Part shown: positions 1-8,320 of the stretch, one piece after another
How positions within the stretch are numbered: the stretch's first letter is position 1
Layout: each line of letters opens with the position of its first letter
Assembly (NCBI GenBank): GCA_900107365.1
Contig: FNPS01000006.1
Location: 63,452 to 127,451, forward strand
Origin: Flavobacterium aquidurense
GTDB taxonomy: Bacteria > Bacteroidota > Bacteroidia > Flavobacteriales > Flavobacteriaceae
DNA length: 64,000 bases
Direction of reading: 5' to 3'
Position numbers and translations under genes: made by a program
Notes under the pieces: model-generated
The model's input: only the letters and a program-made list of their open reading frames with translations
Database searches by the model: none
What the model was told of the DNA's origin: nothing

Positions 1-1042
1 AATTACTACAGAAAAAGATCCTGTTGGTTTCTTTTATCCGGAACAAAAAACAAGAGCAGAAGTTTTTGCTTTTATTGAATCTGAATTGAAAGATTTAGAT
101 AATAGCTTAGTGACTTCAAGACAAAATGAATATGGCAGAGTAGATAAAACAGCTGCTAAATTTTTATTAGCTCAGCTTTATTTAAACTCTAAAGTTTATA
201 CAGGTACTGATAGAAATAATGATGCAGCAGTATTGTGTAACGAAATTATTACAAGTTCAGGATATAAATTTGCAAATGTTCCTTACCGTTATTTATTTTC
301 TGCGGATAATAACACAAATGGTGCTCAAACTGAATTTATTTTCCCAATTGTTGGAGATGGGAATGCGATTAGAGCTACCGGTGGAGGAATGAGTTTTATT
401 ATGCACGCTTCTATTGGAGGTAGCATGGATGCTGCATCTCGAGGCATGGACGGTGGATGGCAGGGAATTAGAACTCGTAGAGAGTTTGTAAATCTTTTTC
501 CTGACGAAACTGCAACTGCTGATAATAGAGGAACATTTTATACAGCTGGTCAGGCAAAAGATATTGCGAATGTAGGAACTTTTACAGATGGTTATGCTGT
601 TACAAAATACATCAATAAAAAAGCTGACGGTTCAGCAGCTCAGAGAATTGATATTCCAGATATTGATTTTCCGATGTTCAGATTAACAGATGTTTATTTG
701 ATGTATGCAGAAGCAACAGTTAGAGGAGCTAGTTCAGGAAATATTACTACTGCATTGGGTTATATAAACCAAATTAGAGCAAGAGCAAATGCTACATCAA
801 TCAGTGCTGCTCAATTAACTCTTGATTTTATTTTAGATGAAAGAGGAAGGGAATTATTCTGGGAATGCCACAGAAGAACTGATTTGATTCGTTTCGGAAA
901 ATTCACAGGAGGATCTAAAATATGGCAATGGAAAGGTGGTACTATGAATGGTACTGCTACAGAATCTTACAGAGATTTAATGCCAATCCCTGCAAGAAAT
1001 ATCCAGGCAAATCCAACTTTGAAGCAAAACCCGGGATACTAA
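1..1042 (+). CDS. SusD/RagB-family outer-membrane glycan-binding lipoprotein (5' end outside window)
   Basis: The frame is open from base 2, so the start and signal peptide lie before the window and about 346 C-terminal residues are visible. The segment has the SusD/RagB C-terminal look: a helix with ERGRELFWECHRRTDLIRFG, then LMPIPARNIQANPTLKQNPGY at the end, the usual close of this family. SusD proteins sit on the cell surface and cap a SusC TonB-dependent barrel, binding the glycan before import. The SusC partner is expected just upstream, out of view. An SusE-like lipoprotein and a GH13 alpha-amylase follow, which points to starch or another alpha-glucan as substrate. The family call is firm; the substrate is inferred from neighbours only. 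Confidence 0.9.
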   Translation, partial: ITTEKDPVGFFYPEQKTRAEVFAFIESELKDLDNSLVTSRQNEYGRVDKTAAKFLLAQLYLNSKVYTGTDRNNDAAVLCNEIITSSGYKFANVPYRYLFSADNNTNGAQTEFIFPIVGDGNAIRATGGGMSFIMHASIGGSMDAASRGMDGGWQGIRTRREFVNLFPDETATADNRGTFYTAGQAKDIANVGTFTDGYAVTKYINKKADGSAAQRIDIPDIDFPMFRLTDVYLMYAEATVRGASSGNITTALGYINQIRARANATSISAAQLTLDFILDERGRELFWECHRRTDLIRFGKFTGGSKIWQWKGGTMNGTATESYRDLMPIPARNIQANPTLKQNPGY

Positions 1043-1060
1043 CACTTTATAAACAATAAA

Positions 1061-2152
1061 ATGAAAAATATATATAAAATTTTGATCGCATTTATTGGTG
1101 TATTGACGGTGTCATGTAATGCTGATGATGTTGATAACAGAACAATTTTAGATGCTGTTTCAATACCTGAAATAACTTCGCCTGCCACAGGAAAAGTATT
1201 TGTTTTAGATGCTAATAAACCATCAGAAGAAGTTGCGAAATTTACATGGTCAGCAGCAACATATTCAACAGATGTAGTAGTAAAATATACTTTGTTAATT
1301 GATAAAAAAGGTGGTGATTTTAAAGCTGCAAAAACACTTGCAACATCCACTAATGTTACCGAAGTTGCAGTTCTTGCTAAAGATTTAAATCAGGCAGCAA
1401 TAGATCTTGGAGCACAAACAGAAGTTGCTTCTATGTTTGATGTAAAAATCACTTCAAATGTTTCAGGTGGATTTTCTCAGGAAGGTACTAAGCTAATTAC
1501 AATCAATGTGACTCCTTATACGGGAAAAGTTACTTATAATTTTACAGATTGGTATTTAGTAGGAGTTGCTGTAGATGGTGGATGGGATAACAATGCAGAT
1601 ACTAAACATCAGCCAATGTTTAGAGATGGAAAAAATGCTACTCAATATAAATTTACGGGCTATTTTAAAGCAGGTAATTTTAAATTAATTTCTGTAAAAG
1701 GTAGTTGGGATTCTCAATTAGGAAGAGCTGGAAATGGTGTTATTGAAATAAAAAATAATGCAGGTGAATTTACAATTTCAGCAGACGGATATTATACATT
1801 CAAATTTGATACTAAGGAGTTAACTTATTCTTTAGAGCCTTATAATGCTTCTGCTGCAAAATCATTCTCAACAGTTGGTGCGATTGGAGACAGTACACCA
1901 GGTAGTTGGGATGTCTCAACTGCAATGACGAAATCTACTTTTAACTTACACGCTTGGAGTTTAAGTAAAACTGCTTTGAAAGATGGTGGACTTAAATTTA
2001 GAGCAAATGATAGTTGGGATGTTTCATGGGGTGGAAATACTGCTTTCTCAGGAGGCGGAACTGGAGATAATATACCAGTGGCAAAATCGAAATATGTTAT
2101 TTATTTCAATGATTTAGACGGAAGTTATTTAATGATTCCAAATCAAGAGTAA
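1061..2152 (+). CDS. SusE-like surface starch-binding lipoprotein
   Basis: 363 residues starting 18 bases after the SusD stop, so very likely cotranscribed. The N-terminus is a lipoprotein signal with Cys19 (VLTVSC) followed by N-A-D-D; acidic residues just after the cysteine resemble the lipoprotein export signal described for Bacteroidota surface lipoproteins. Residues about 30-155 look like the SusE N-terminal domain (EITSPATGKVFVLD, Ig-like). Two repeats follow that look like SusE/SusF carbohydrate-binding domains, about 165-255 (DWYLVGVAVDGGWDN) and 265-363, both aromatic-rich. Known SusE/SusF proteins bind starch at the surface without cleaving it. Position between SusD and alpha-amylase supports the same role here. 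Confidence 0.83.
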   Translation: MKNIYKILIAFIGVLTVSCNADDVDNRTILDAVSIPEITSPATGKVFVLDANKPSEEVAKFTWSAATYSTDVVVKYTLLIDKKGGDFKAAKTLATSTNVTEVAVLAKDLNQAAIDLGAQTEVASMFDVKITSNVSGGFSQEGTKLITINVTPYTGKVTYNFTDWYLVGVAVDGGWDNNADTKHQPMFRDGKNATQYKFTGYFKAGNFKLISVKGSWDSQLGRAGNGVIEIKNNAGEFTISADGYYTFKFDTKELTYSLEPYNASAAKSFSTVGAIGDSTPGSWDVSTAMTKSTFNLHAWSLSKTALKDGGLKFRANDSWDVSWGGNTAFSGGGTGDNIPVAKSKYVIYFNDLDGSYLMIPNQE

Positions 2153-2169
2153 TATTTTTTGAAATATTA

Positions 2170-2199
2170 AAAGGGCTATCTATAAGGTAGCCCTTTTTT
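2170..2199 (+). terminator. Hairpin terminator or attenuator between susE-like gene and amylase
   Basis: An 11-bp stem (AAAGGGCTATC pairing with GGTAGCCCTTT, one wobble) with a 5-base loop is followed by a T-run. It lies 17 bases after the SusE-like stop and 28 bases before the amylase start, so it may end the susCDE-type transcript or reduce read-through into the amylase. Confidence 0.75.
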
Positions 2200-2227
2200 A
2201 CTACAACTAATCAAACTAACCACAATT

Positions 2228-5101
2228 ATGAAAAAAACTTTACTATTGATCACATTTTTGTGGTCTGTAGCTACTTTTGCCCAGTTGCAAACGATAAGTT
2301 ACTCCATAAATCCTCTCACTTTTGATGATACGACTTCTATTACCATTACTATTGATGGAAAAACAATCAATGAGGGAACGTGGGGAGTTACAGGGAACGC
2401 ACTCTACCTTTGGTCATGGTCTTATGATGTAAATGATGCAAATCAACTGGATTCTCCTTCTAACGGATCGTGGACAGCATCAAATGAAGCTAGTAAATTT
2501 ACTTATAACGCAGGAACGGATACTTACACCAAAACATTTATTCCGTCAGTTTACTTTAACAGAAACGGAATTGGAAAAATAGGCTTTTTGGTTAAAGCTA
2601 AGGACGGATCTGGAACTAAACAATCGCAGGATATTTTAGTCGAAGTGGGTTCTTTTCAGGCAACATTAACTTCTCCGACTGAAAATAGCACTACAATTAT
2701 TGCTTCAGGGGCTAATTTTAATATTGCAGCGACAAATACAAATGGAGCGGCTAGTTATACCTTAAAAGCAAACGGAACTACAATTGATACAAACGCAAGC
2801 ACATCTTCTTACTCCTTTAATCATACTACTATAAATAGCAATCAAAGTTATGAATTGAGTGTAGTTCAGGGAGCGACAACAATAGTTAAAAAGTTTTCTG
2901 TTGTTGTAAATCCAAAAACAGTTTCAGAAGCTATGCCCGCAAAATTAGTTGACGGAATCAATTATAATATTGCTGATCCTACAAAAGCAACTTTAGTTTT
3001 AGATGCGCCTTTGAAAGATTTTGTATACGTTGCCGGAAGTTTTAATAACTGGCAGCCTACAACATCATATGCTATGAAAAAAGATCCTGTTTCGGATAAA
3101 TTTTGGCTAGAATTAACCGGATTAGTTTCTGGCGTAAACAATACCTATCAATATTGGGTAGTTGATGCAACTCCATTGGCAAATTCTCCTTCATTGGTAA
3201 AAACAGCAGATCCTTATTCGACTTTAGTTTTATCTCCTTATGATGATGCTTCGATTCCATCGGCATCTTATCCAAATATGCCAATCTATCCAACAGGTCA
3301 AAACTTTGAGGTTGCGGTTCTTAAAACGGGACAAGCGCCTTACAATTGGCAGGTAACTAATTTTGCAAAACCTGAAAAAGATAAATTGGTAGTTTATGAA
3401 GTTTTAGTTCGTGATTTTGATGCAAATAGAAATTACCAAAGTCTGATTAATAAAATAGATTATTTTAAAACGCTTAAAATAAATGCGATCGAGTTAATGC
3501 CGGTAATGGAATTTGAAGGCAATGAAAGTTGGGGTTATAATACCTCATTTCATATGGCTTTGGATAAATTTTACGGAAGTTCGGATAAGTTGAAGGAGCT
3601 TATCGATTTATGTCATCAAAATGGAATTGCAATTATTCTCGACGTAGCTTTAAATCATGCTTTCGGAAGAAACCCTATGGTTAGAATGTGGATGAATGAT
3701 CCTGATGGAGATGGTTTTGGATCGCCAACTGTAGAGAATCCTTATTTTAATACCGTTGCAAAACACAGTTATAGTGTGGGTGAAGATTTTAATCATCAAT
3801 CGGCAAAAACGCAATATTATGTGGAGCGTGTGATCAAACAATGGATTGAAGAGTATAAAATTGATGGTTTCCGTTGGGACTTAACTAAAGGATTTACTCA
3901 GGTTTGTACAGCTGCAGATGAGGCTTGTACAAACAGATACCAGCAAGATAGGGTGGCTGTTTTAAAAAAATATGCTGATTATTCCTGGAACCTTGACCCA
4001 ACACATTACACTATTTTCGAACATTTAGGATCTGATACAGAAGAGCAGGAATGGGCAAACTACAGAATCACTGAAACGCCAAGTAAAGGTGTTATGATGT
4101 GGGGAAAAATGACAGACCAGTACAATCAATTGTCAATGGGATATGCTACAGATAATAATATTTCGAGAATGATGAGTTCAAGCCGTGGTTTTACAGCAAA
4201 CCGCTTAATGGGTTATGCAGAAAGTCATGATGAAGAACGTTTAATGTATAAAAACGTACAATACGGAAATTCGGCGGGAACTTATAATGTGAAAACATTA
4301 AATACGGGATTGTCTAGAATGTCTGCAATTGGAGCCGTTTCCTTGCTGATTCCAGGCCCAAAAATGATTTGGCATTTTGGAGAATTAGGTTGGGATGATT
4401 CTATTTTTACTTGTAAGGATGGGAGTGTAAATGATGCTTCGGCAACTCTTTCGGGCGATTGTAAATTAGATACCAAACCACAACCGCAATGGACAGAAAA
4501 TTGGCTGGGCGATACCAATCGAAATAAAATTTATTATGATTGGGCTAAAATGATTAATCTGAAAGTAACGGAGCCAGTATTTGTAGGTACTGCGACAATA
4601 ACCAATATAAATACTTTAACGGTAAATGTAAAAATTACAAACAGTAATCTAGCAATAACACAATTAAAAGACGTGCTGATTTTGGCCAACTTTGATGTGA
4701 CAGCTCAAAATGTTGCTACTGGTTTTCAATACTCTGGAATCTGGTATAATTTAATGGATAATACTTCTATTAATGTTACCGATGTAAATGCCACGATAAA
4801 TCTGGGGCCTGGTGAGTACAGAATCTATGGAAATAAAACGGCGAATCTGGCTATTCCTGAATTTGAAAAAGGAAGCTCAGTTGCGCTATATCCAAATCCT
4901 GTACTGCATTATTTTACTTTAAATATCGCAACAACCAAAGTTCAGGTTTATGGAATGGCGGGTCAATTAGTAAAAAGTTTTGCTCCAAATGGGAATATTG
5001 ATTTTCAATTCGGGGTAAGCGAATTAAAAACAGGATTATATATTGTAAAAGCAATGGATGAGAATAATAAAGCTCAGATAATGAAATTTATTAAAAAATA
5101 A
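2228..5101 (+). CDS. Secreted GH13 alpha-amylase with type IX secretion sorting domain
   Basis: 957 residues. A signal peptide (residues 1-19, ending TFAQ) leads into Ig-like regions, then a CBM48-like module (about 263-345, FVYVAGSFNNW). The GH13 barrel starts near 385. All four conserved GH13 regions are visible: DVALNH (Asp472 to His477), GFRWD (Asp551, nucleophile), EH (Glu598, acid/base) and SHDEE (His667-Asp668). The last 70 residues (from about 885, YPNPVLHYFTL, ending in lysines) form a type A sorting domain, so the enzyme should be exported by the type IX system and attached to the surface or released. It should cut internal alpha-1,4 bonds in starch or glycogen and feed the SusCD complex upstream. 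Exact specificity (alpha-amylase, pullulanase or branching-like) is not settled. Confidence 0.9.
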   Translation: MKKTLLLITFLWSVATFAQLQTISYSINPLTFDDTTSITITIDGKTINEGTWGVTGNALYLWSWSYDVNDANQLDSPSNGSWTASNEASKFTYNAGTDTYTKTFIPSVYFNRNGIGKIGFLVKAKDGSGTKQSQDILVEVGSFQATLTSPTENSTTIIASGANFNIAATNTNGAASYTLKANGTTIDTNASTSSYSFNHTTINSNQSYELSVVQGATTIVKKFSVVVNPKTVSEAMPAKLVDGINYNIADPTKATLVLDAPLKDFVYVAGSFNNWQPTTSYAMKKDPVSDKFWLELTGLVSGVNNTYQYWVVDATPLANSPSLVKTADPYSTLVLSPYDDASIPSASYPNMPIYPTGQNFEVAVLKTGQAPYNWQVTNFAKPEKDKLVVYEVLVRDFDANRNYQSLINKIDYFKTLKINAIELMPVMEFEGNESWGYNTSFHMALDKFYGSSDKLKELIDLCHQNGIAIILDVALNHAFGRNPMVRMWMNDPDGDGFGSPTVENPYFNTVAKHSYSVGEDFNHQSAKTQYYVERVIKQWIEEYKIDGFRWDLTKGFTQVCTAADEACTNRYQQDRVAVLKKYADYSWNLDPTHYTIFEHLGSDTEEQEWANYRITETPSKGVMMWGKMTDQYNQLSMGYATDNNISRMMSSSRGFTANRLMGYAESHDEERLMYKNVQYGNSAGTYNVKTLNTGLSRMSAIGAVSLLIPGPKMIWHFGELGWDDSIFTCKDGSVNDASATLSGDCKLDTKPQPQWTENWLGDTNRNKIYYDWAKMINLKVTEPVFVGTATITNINTLTVNVKITNSNLAITQLKDVLILANFDVTAQNVATGFQYSGIWYNLMDNTSINVTDVNATINLGPGEYRIYGNKTANLAIPEFEKGSSVALYPNPVLHYFTLNIATTKVQVYGMAGQLVKSFAPNGNIDFQFGVSELKTGLYIVKAMDENNKAQIMKFIKK

Positions 5102-5158
5102 AATTTAAAAGTTTAGTCATTATTTTTAATGATTAATGTTTGGTTAGTTTAGTAATGC

Positions 5159-5190
5159 GAAAGGGCTGTCAATTTTTTGACAGCCCTTTC
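5159..5190. terminator. Bidirectional terminator between convergent amylase and small membrane protein gene
   Basis: A perfect 14-bp stem (GAAAGGGCTGTCAA and its complement) with a TTTT loop. It sits between two convergent genes and has A- and T-rich flanks on both sides, so it can serve both strands. Confidence 0.85.
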
Positions 5191-5209
5191 AATTTTAAGT
5201 TGATTTGGT

Positions 5210-5434
5210 TTATTTTTTCTGATCGTATTCTCCAATCATAGAAAAATAACCAAACGTTCCCAAGCCTAAAACGATCAATGGGGTAAGGATGAATAGGATG
5301 ATAATTCCAAATACCAAATCATCTTGTTTGTCTGATAAAAACTTGGGTAAGCCAAATTCAAACACGCAAAAATAAGCAGCGGCAATGGAGAGTATAACCC
5401 ACAAAACACCTAAAATTCTCTTAATTTCATTCAT
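5210..5434 (-). CDS. Small two-helix membrane protein (DUF6814-like) paired with MFS transporter
   Basis: 74 residues with two hydrophobic helices (about 8-28 and 42-66) and a short charged tail (GEYDQKK). It starts 14 bases after the stop of the MFS gene on the same strand, so the two probably form one transcript. Small proteins of this shape occur next to MHS-family transporters in Bacteroidota; I recall the name DUF6814 for them but could not check it. A role as accessory subunit or stability factor of the transporter is an inference from position. Confidence 0.6.
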   Translation of the reverse strand: MNEIKRILGVLWVILSIAAAYFCVFEFGLPKFLSDKQDDLVFGIIILFILTPLIVLGLGTFGYFSMIGEYDQKK

Positions 5435-5448
5435 ATTTTATGTAGGTA

Positions 5449-6945
5449 TTAAAGGTGATTCGTTTTGTTTTTGTTGTCAATATAAACCATTCCAATTACA
5501 AAGCAGACTGAGGCAATAATAATAGGATACCAAAGTCCGTCAAGGTAAAAGTCAGCTTTTCCACTGGCTTTTGCATGTGTTACAAAATAGGTTGAAATTG
5601 CAGGAAGTAAACCTCCAAAAATCCCATTCCCAACGTGATAAGGCAGTGACATCGAGGTGTATCTGATTTTTGTTGGAAACATTTCTACTAAAAACGCAGC
5701 AATTGGCCCGTAAACCATTGTTACAAACAATACTTGTATAAAAACCCAGAAAATTAAAGCCCATTGATCTTTCGAATTTATTTTGATTGAAATAGTACTT
5801 TGAGATTCTTTTTTACTCGCAAAATCTGTTTTTTTCTCAATGTACGAAGTTCCGTCTGTATAGGTTTTAGAAATAGTTGTTATTACGTCATTATTCTTTG
5901 TTTTTTCAATATTTGTAATTGTTTTCTCAACGATTTCGGTTTTAAAACTCACATTGGTAGTGTTGTACATTTCCTTGTAAATCGATCTGTACGATAAAAT
6001 GGCAAGCAACATTCCGAACATCATAATGTATTTTCGGCCTACCTTGTCGCTCAGCCATCCAAAAACAATAAAAAATGGGGTTCCTATTAAAAGCGCAATT
6101 CCGAGTAATCCATCCACTTGCGAAGAATCTACATTCATTACCGTTTTCATGAAACTCATAGCGTAAAACTGTCCAGTGTACCACACAACACCCTGTCCCA
6201 TAGTAGCACCAAAAAGGGCTAATAAAACAAATTTTAAATTATATCGGTTTCCGAAACTTTCTTTAAGCGGATTGGCGCTTGTTGTTCCTTCTTTTTTGGC
6301 TTTAGCAAATACTGGAGATTCATCCATGTTTTTGCGGATTAAATAAGAAACACCAACCATAACTATAGAAACCCAAAACGGAACACGCCATCCCCATGCG
6401 TCAAAGTCTTCTGCTGATAGCATATTTTTGGTAGCCAGTATAACCATCAATGAAATGAATAAGCCTACTGTAGCAGTGGTTTGAATCCAGGAAGTCCAAT
6501 AACCTTTTTGTCCAACAGGAGCATGTTCTGCTACATAAGTTGCTGCACCGCCATATTCTCCACCAAGAGCGAGTCCTTGTAGTAAACGTAAAATTAAAAC
6601 CAGTAATGGCGCCATAAATCCAATGGTTTCATAACTCGGAATACAACCTATTAAAAAAGTTGAGCCACCCATTAATAATAAGGTAGCCATAAAAGTATAT
6701 TTTCTTCCAATAATATCGCCAAGTCTCCCAAAAAACAAAGCGCCAAAAGGGCGAACTACAAATCCGGCAGCGAAAGTCGCTAATGTCGACAGAAATGCAG
6801 CTGTTGGATTGTCACTGGGAAAGAATTTGGTTGAAATAACAACAGCTAAACTGCCAAAAATATAGAAATCATACCATTCAATCATAGTTCCCATTGAGGA
6901 AGCTGAAATCACTTTCCAAATGCCTTTAGTAGAAGTTTTGCTCAT
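5449..6945 (-). CDS. MFS transporter, metabolite:H+ symporter (ProP/ShiA-like) type
   Basis: 498 residues, a typical 12-helix MFS. The N-terminus (ASSMGTMIEWYDFYIFG), then RPFGALFFGRLGDIIGRK with the MFS loop 2-3 motif, and ALGGEYGGAATYVAEHAP, are hallmarks of the metabolite:H+ symporter subfamily that includes ProP, ShiA and KgtP. Members import small organic acids or zwitterions with protons; the substrate cannot be read from sequence. A hydrophilic insert of about 75 residues (roughly 318-393, rich in K, T, S, E) sits in the second half between helices, longer than usual. Start at MSKTSTKG is the only sensible one. It is followed by a small membrane protein gene. A link to the neighbouring starch locus is not evident, as the two face each other. 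Confidence 0.85.
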   Translation of the reverse strand: MSKTSTKGIWKVISASSMGTMIEWYDFYIFGSLAVVISTKFFPSDNPTAAFLSTLATFAAGFVVRPFGALFFGRLGDIIGRKYTFMATLLLMGGSTFLIGCIPSYETIGFMAPLLVLILRLLQGLALGGEYGGAATYVAEHAPVGQKGYWTSWIQTTATVGLFISLMVILATKNMLSAEDFDAWGWRVPFWVSIVMVGVSYLIRKNMDESPVFAKAKKEGTTSANPLKESFGNRYNLKFVLLALFGATMGQGVVWYTGQFYAMSFMKTVMNVDSSQVDGLLGIALLIGTPFFIVFGWLSDKVGRKYIMMFGMLLAILSYRSIYKEMYNTTNVSFKTEIVEKTITNIEKTKNNDVITTISKTYTDGTSYIEKKTDFASKKESQSTISIKINSKDQWALIFWVFIQVLFVTMVYGPIAAFLVEMFPTKIRYTSMSLPYHVGNGIFGGLLPAISTYFVTHAKASGKADFYLDGLWYPIIIASVCFVIGMVYIDNKNKTNHL

Positions 6946-7102
6946 AAAACGATCTGTGTTTTTAATAATAAATAAAATATTAAAGTATCATTTTACGAAT
7001 ATATAAGATATTTTTTTATTTAGTTAGTAGTTTTTTAACAAAAATAGCTTAATTTTTGACTTTACACTTTTTAATAGTATTTAAGTTTCAAAGCAAACAA
7101 AT

Positions 7103-7308
7103 TTAACCGCAAGGAACGCTAAGATTTACGCAAAGGGCGCTATGTTTTTCTGCAAAAATTAAAATGAATTTTGCATAAGCGAGACATAGCCAACGGTTCA
7201 ACCATTGGGTGTCGTATGTAAGTAGATTGTGAATATACAAGCATTAATCCTTACTATTAATCAAAGCTTTGCGGACTTTGCGTAAATCTTAGCGTTCCTT
7301 GCGGTTAA
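7103..7308. repeat. 206-bp element bounded by perfect 33-bp inverted repeats
   Basis: Bases 7103-7135 (beginning TTAACCGCAAGGAACGCTAA) and 7276-7308 are exact inverted copies over 33 bases, each ending in TTAA at the outside. The 140-base interior has no ORF of note but holds a small hairpin near 7190-7210 (CCAA-GGTT / AACC-TTGG). No transposase is present and no flanking target duplication is obvious beyond TTAA itself. It resembles a small non-autonomous palindromic repeat of the kind scattered between genes in Bacteroidota. It fills most of the gap 6946-7408, which otherwise holds the tRNA terminator and a TTGGAATTT repeat. Confidence 0.8.
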
Positions 7309-7313
7309 GTCGA

Positions 7314-7352
7314 ATTGGAATTTGGAATTTTACAAAATTGGAATTTCAAAAT
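7314..7352. repeat. TTGGAATTT-type short intergenic repeat
   Basis: Three closely spaced copies of TTGGAATTT, the first two directly adjoining, just downstream of tRNA-Phe (leftward). The same words recur at 15518, 33469 and 57052. Confidence 0.6.
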
Positions 7353-7372
7353 TTCCCTTAAAGTATTGAAAA

Positions 7373-7404
7373 CAAAAAACCCGAATATTTCTATTCGGGT
7401 TTTA
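7373..7404 (-). terminator. Terminator of tRNA-Phe
   Basis: Read leftward, a GC-containing stem (ACCCGAATA pairing with TATTCGGGT, loop GAAA) is followed by a run of T. It starts five bases after the tRNA 3' end, so it ends the tRNA transcript. Confidence 0.8.
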
Positions 7405-7408
7405 AACG

Positions 7409-7481
7409 TGGTACCTCCAGGGATCGAACCAGGGACACATGGATTTTCAGTCCATTGCTCTACCATCTGAGCTAAGGTACC
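7409..7481 (-). tRNA. tRNA-Phe (anticodon GAA)
   Basis: 73 bases on the minus strand fold into a full cloverleaf. The acceptor stem is GGTACCT/AGGTACC with discriminator A. The D-arm contains AGCTCAGATGGTAGAGC. The anticodon stem ATGGA/TCCAT encloses loop CTGAAAA with anticodon GAA. The T-arm has GGTTCGATCC. The CCA end is not encoded. A strong promoter lies upstream and a hairpin terminator follows. Confidence 0.97.
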
Positions 7482-7502
7482 GTGCTGTGCACATTGCGGG
7501 TG

Positions 7503-7532
7503 CAAATATAGAATCATTTTTCGTTTATCCAA
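7503..7532 (-). promoter_or_regulatory. Promoter of tRNA-Phe
   Basis: On the minus strand a TTG (7530-7532) is followed 19 bases later by TATATTTG (7503-7510), an exact fit to the Bacteroidota housekeeping consensus TTG-N17-23-TAnnTTTG. The -7 box lies 21 bases before the tRNA. Confidence 0.85.
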
Positions 7533-7558
7533 AACATTTTTTTAAAAAAATCAATTCG

Positions 7559-7566
7559 TATCTTCG
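7559..7566 (+). promoter_or_regulatory. Probable -7 box of coaX
   Basis: TATCTTCG differs from TAnnTTTG at one base and lies 19 bases before the chosen coaX start. It supports the ATG at 7586 rather than starts further upstream, which overlap the divergent tRNA gene and its promoter. Confidence 0.5.
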
Positions 7567-7585
7567 CGTTGATAAAAAAACAAAC

Positions 7586-8320
7586 ATGATTTTAACGGTT
7601 GATGTTGGAAACACTCGAATTAAAGCAGCTGTCTTTGAGGGGAGTACTGTTCTTGAAAATTTCGTTTTTGAGAAAAATGAGCTCGAAAAAAAAATTAAAA
7701 TAATTTTAGAAAAATTTCAAAATTGCTCCGATTTGGTTGTTGCTTCAGTCGGAAACGTTGAAAAGCAATCTTTCCTGACATTCGAAAATCGCCTAAAAAT
7801 CCATTTTTTAACACACGAAGATGTTTTTCCTTTTATAAATAAGTATGCCACGCCAAAAACTTTGGGTATTGACCGAATGGTTTTGGCAGCCGGAGCTACT
7901 TTGCAATTTCCAAAACAAAATAGATTAGTGATCGATGCCGGAACTTGTATAACCTACGATTTTATCGACGAAAATGATAATTATTTGGGCGGAGCGATCT
8001 CGCCGGGATTGCGATTGCGTTATGAAGCACTGCATAATTACACAGCCAGACTACCTTTGTTGACTTTAGAAACACCTGAATCCTATATAGGAAATTCTAC
8101 TAAAGAAGCAATTCATTCCGGAGTTGTCAATGGGTTCGTCTATGAGATTGATGGTTTTATCGATGAATATCGGGAGAATTTTTTAAATTTTATAATAATT
8201 TTAACGGGTGGCGATGCAGAATTTTTGGCTAAACGATTAAAAAATACCATATTTGCCAATTCAAATTTCCTTCTGGAAAGTTTGAACCAAACATTTCAAT
8301 ATAAAATCGACAATGATTAA
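7586..8320 (+). CDS. coaX: Type III pantothenate kinase
   Basis: 244 residues from ATG 7586. CoaX phosphorylates pantothenate with ATP, the first step of coenzyme A synthesis, in the cytosol. The ASKHA fold motifs are visible: DVGNTRIKAA at the N-terminus (phosphate binding), GIDRMV, DAGTCITYD near residue 115, and GGAISPG. Length fits the family (about 240-260). A longer frame to 7439 overlaps the tRNA and lacks the family N-terminus. The last 8 bases overlap the start of the next gene (ATG inside the stop region), which suggests translational coupling. This gene begins a run coaX, outer-membrane protein, lptC, small membrane protein, CNNM protein, foldase, a flavobacterial arrangement. Confidence 0.93.
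   Translation: MILTVDVGNTRIKAAVFEGSTVLENFVFEKNELEKKIKIILEKFQNCSDLVVASVGNVEKQSFLTFENRLKIHFLTHEDVFPFINKYATPKTLGIDRMVLAAGATLQFPKQNRLVIDAGTCITYDFIDENDNYLGGAISPGLRLRYEALHNYTARLPLLTLETPESYIGNSTKEAIHSGVVNGFVYEIDGFIDEYRENFLNFIIILTGGDAEFLAKRLKNTIFANSNFLLESLNQTFQYKIDND

Noticed and set aside
1039..1350. 103-codon open frame on the minus strand inside the SusE-like gene
   Set aside because: Antisense shadow of a well-supported gene; no family features in its translation.
7103..7308. Insertion sequence
   Set aside because: The inverted ends are perfect but the interior holds no transposase, so it is listed as a repeat.
7439..7585. Longer N-terminus for the coaX frame
   Set aside because: It would overlap the divergent tRNA-Phe and its promoter, and the family start DVGNT lies just after ATG 7586.
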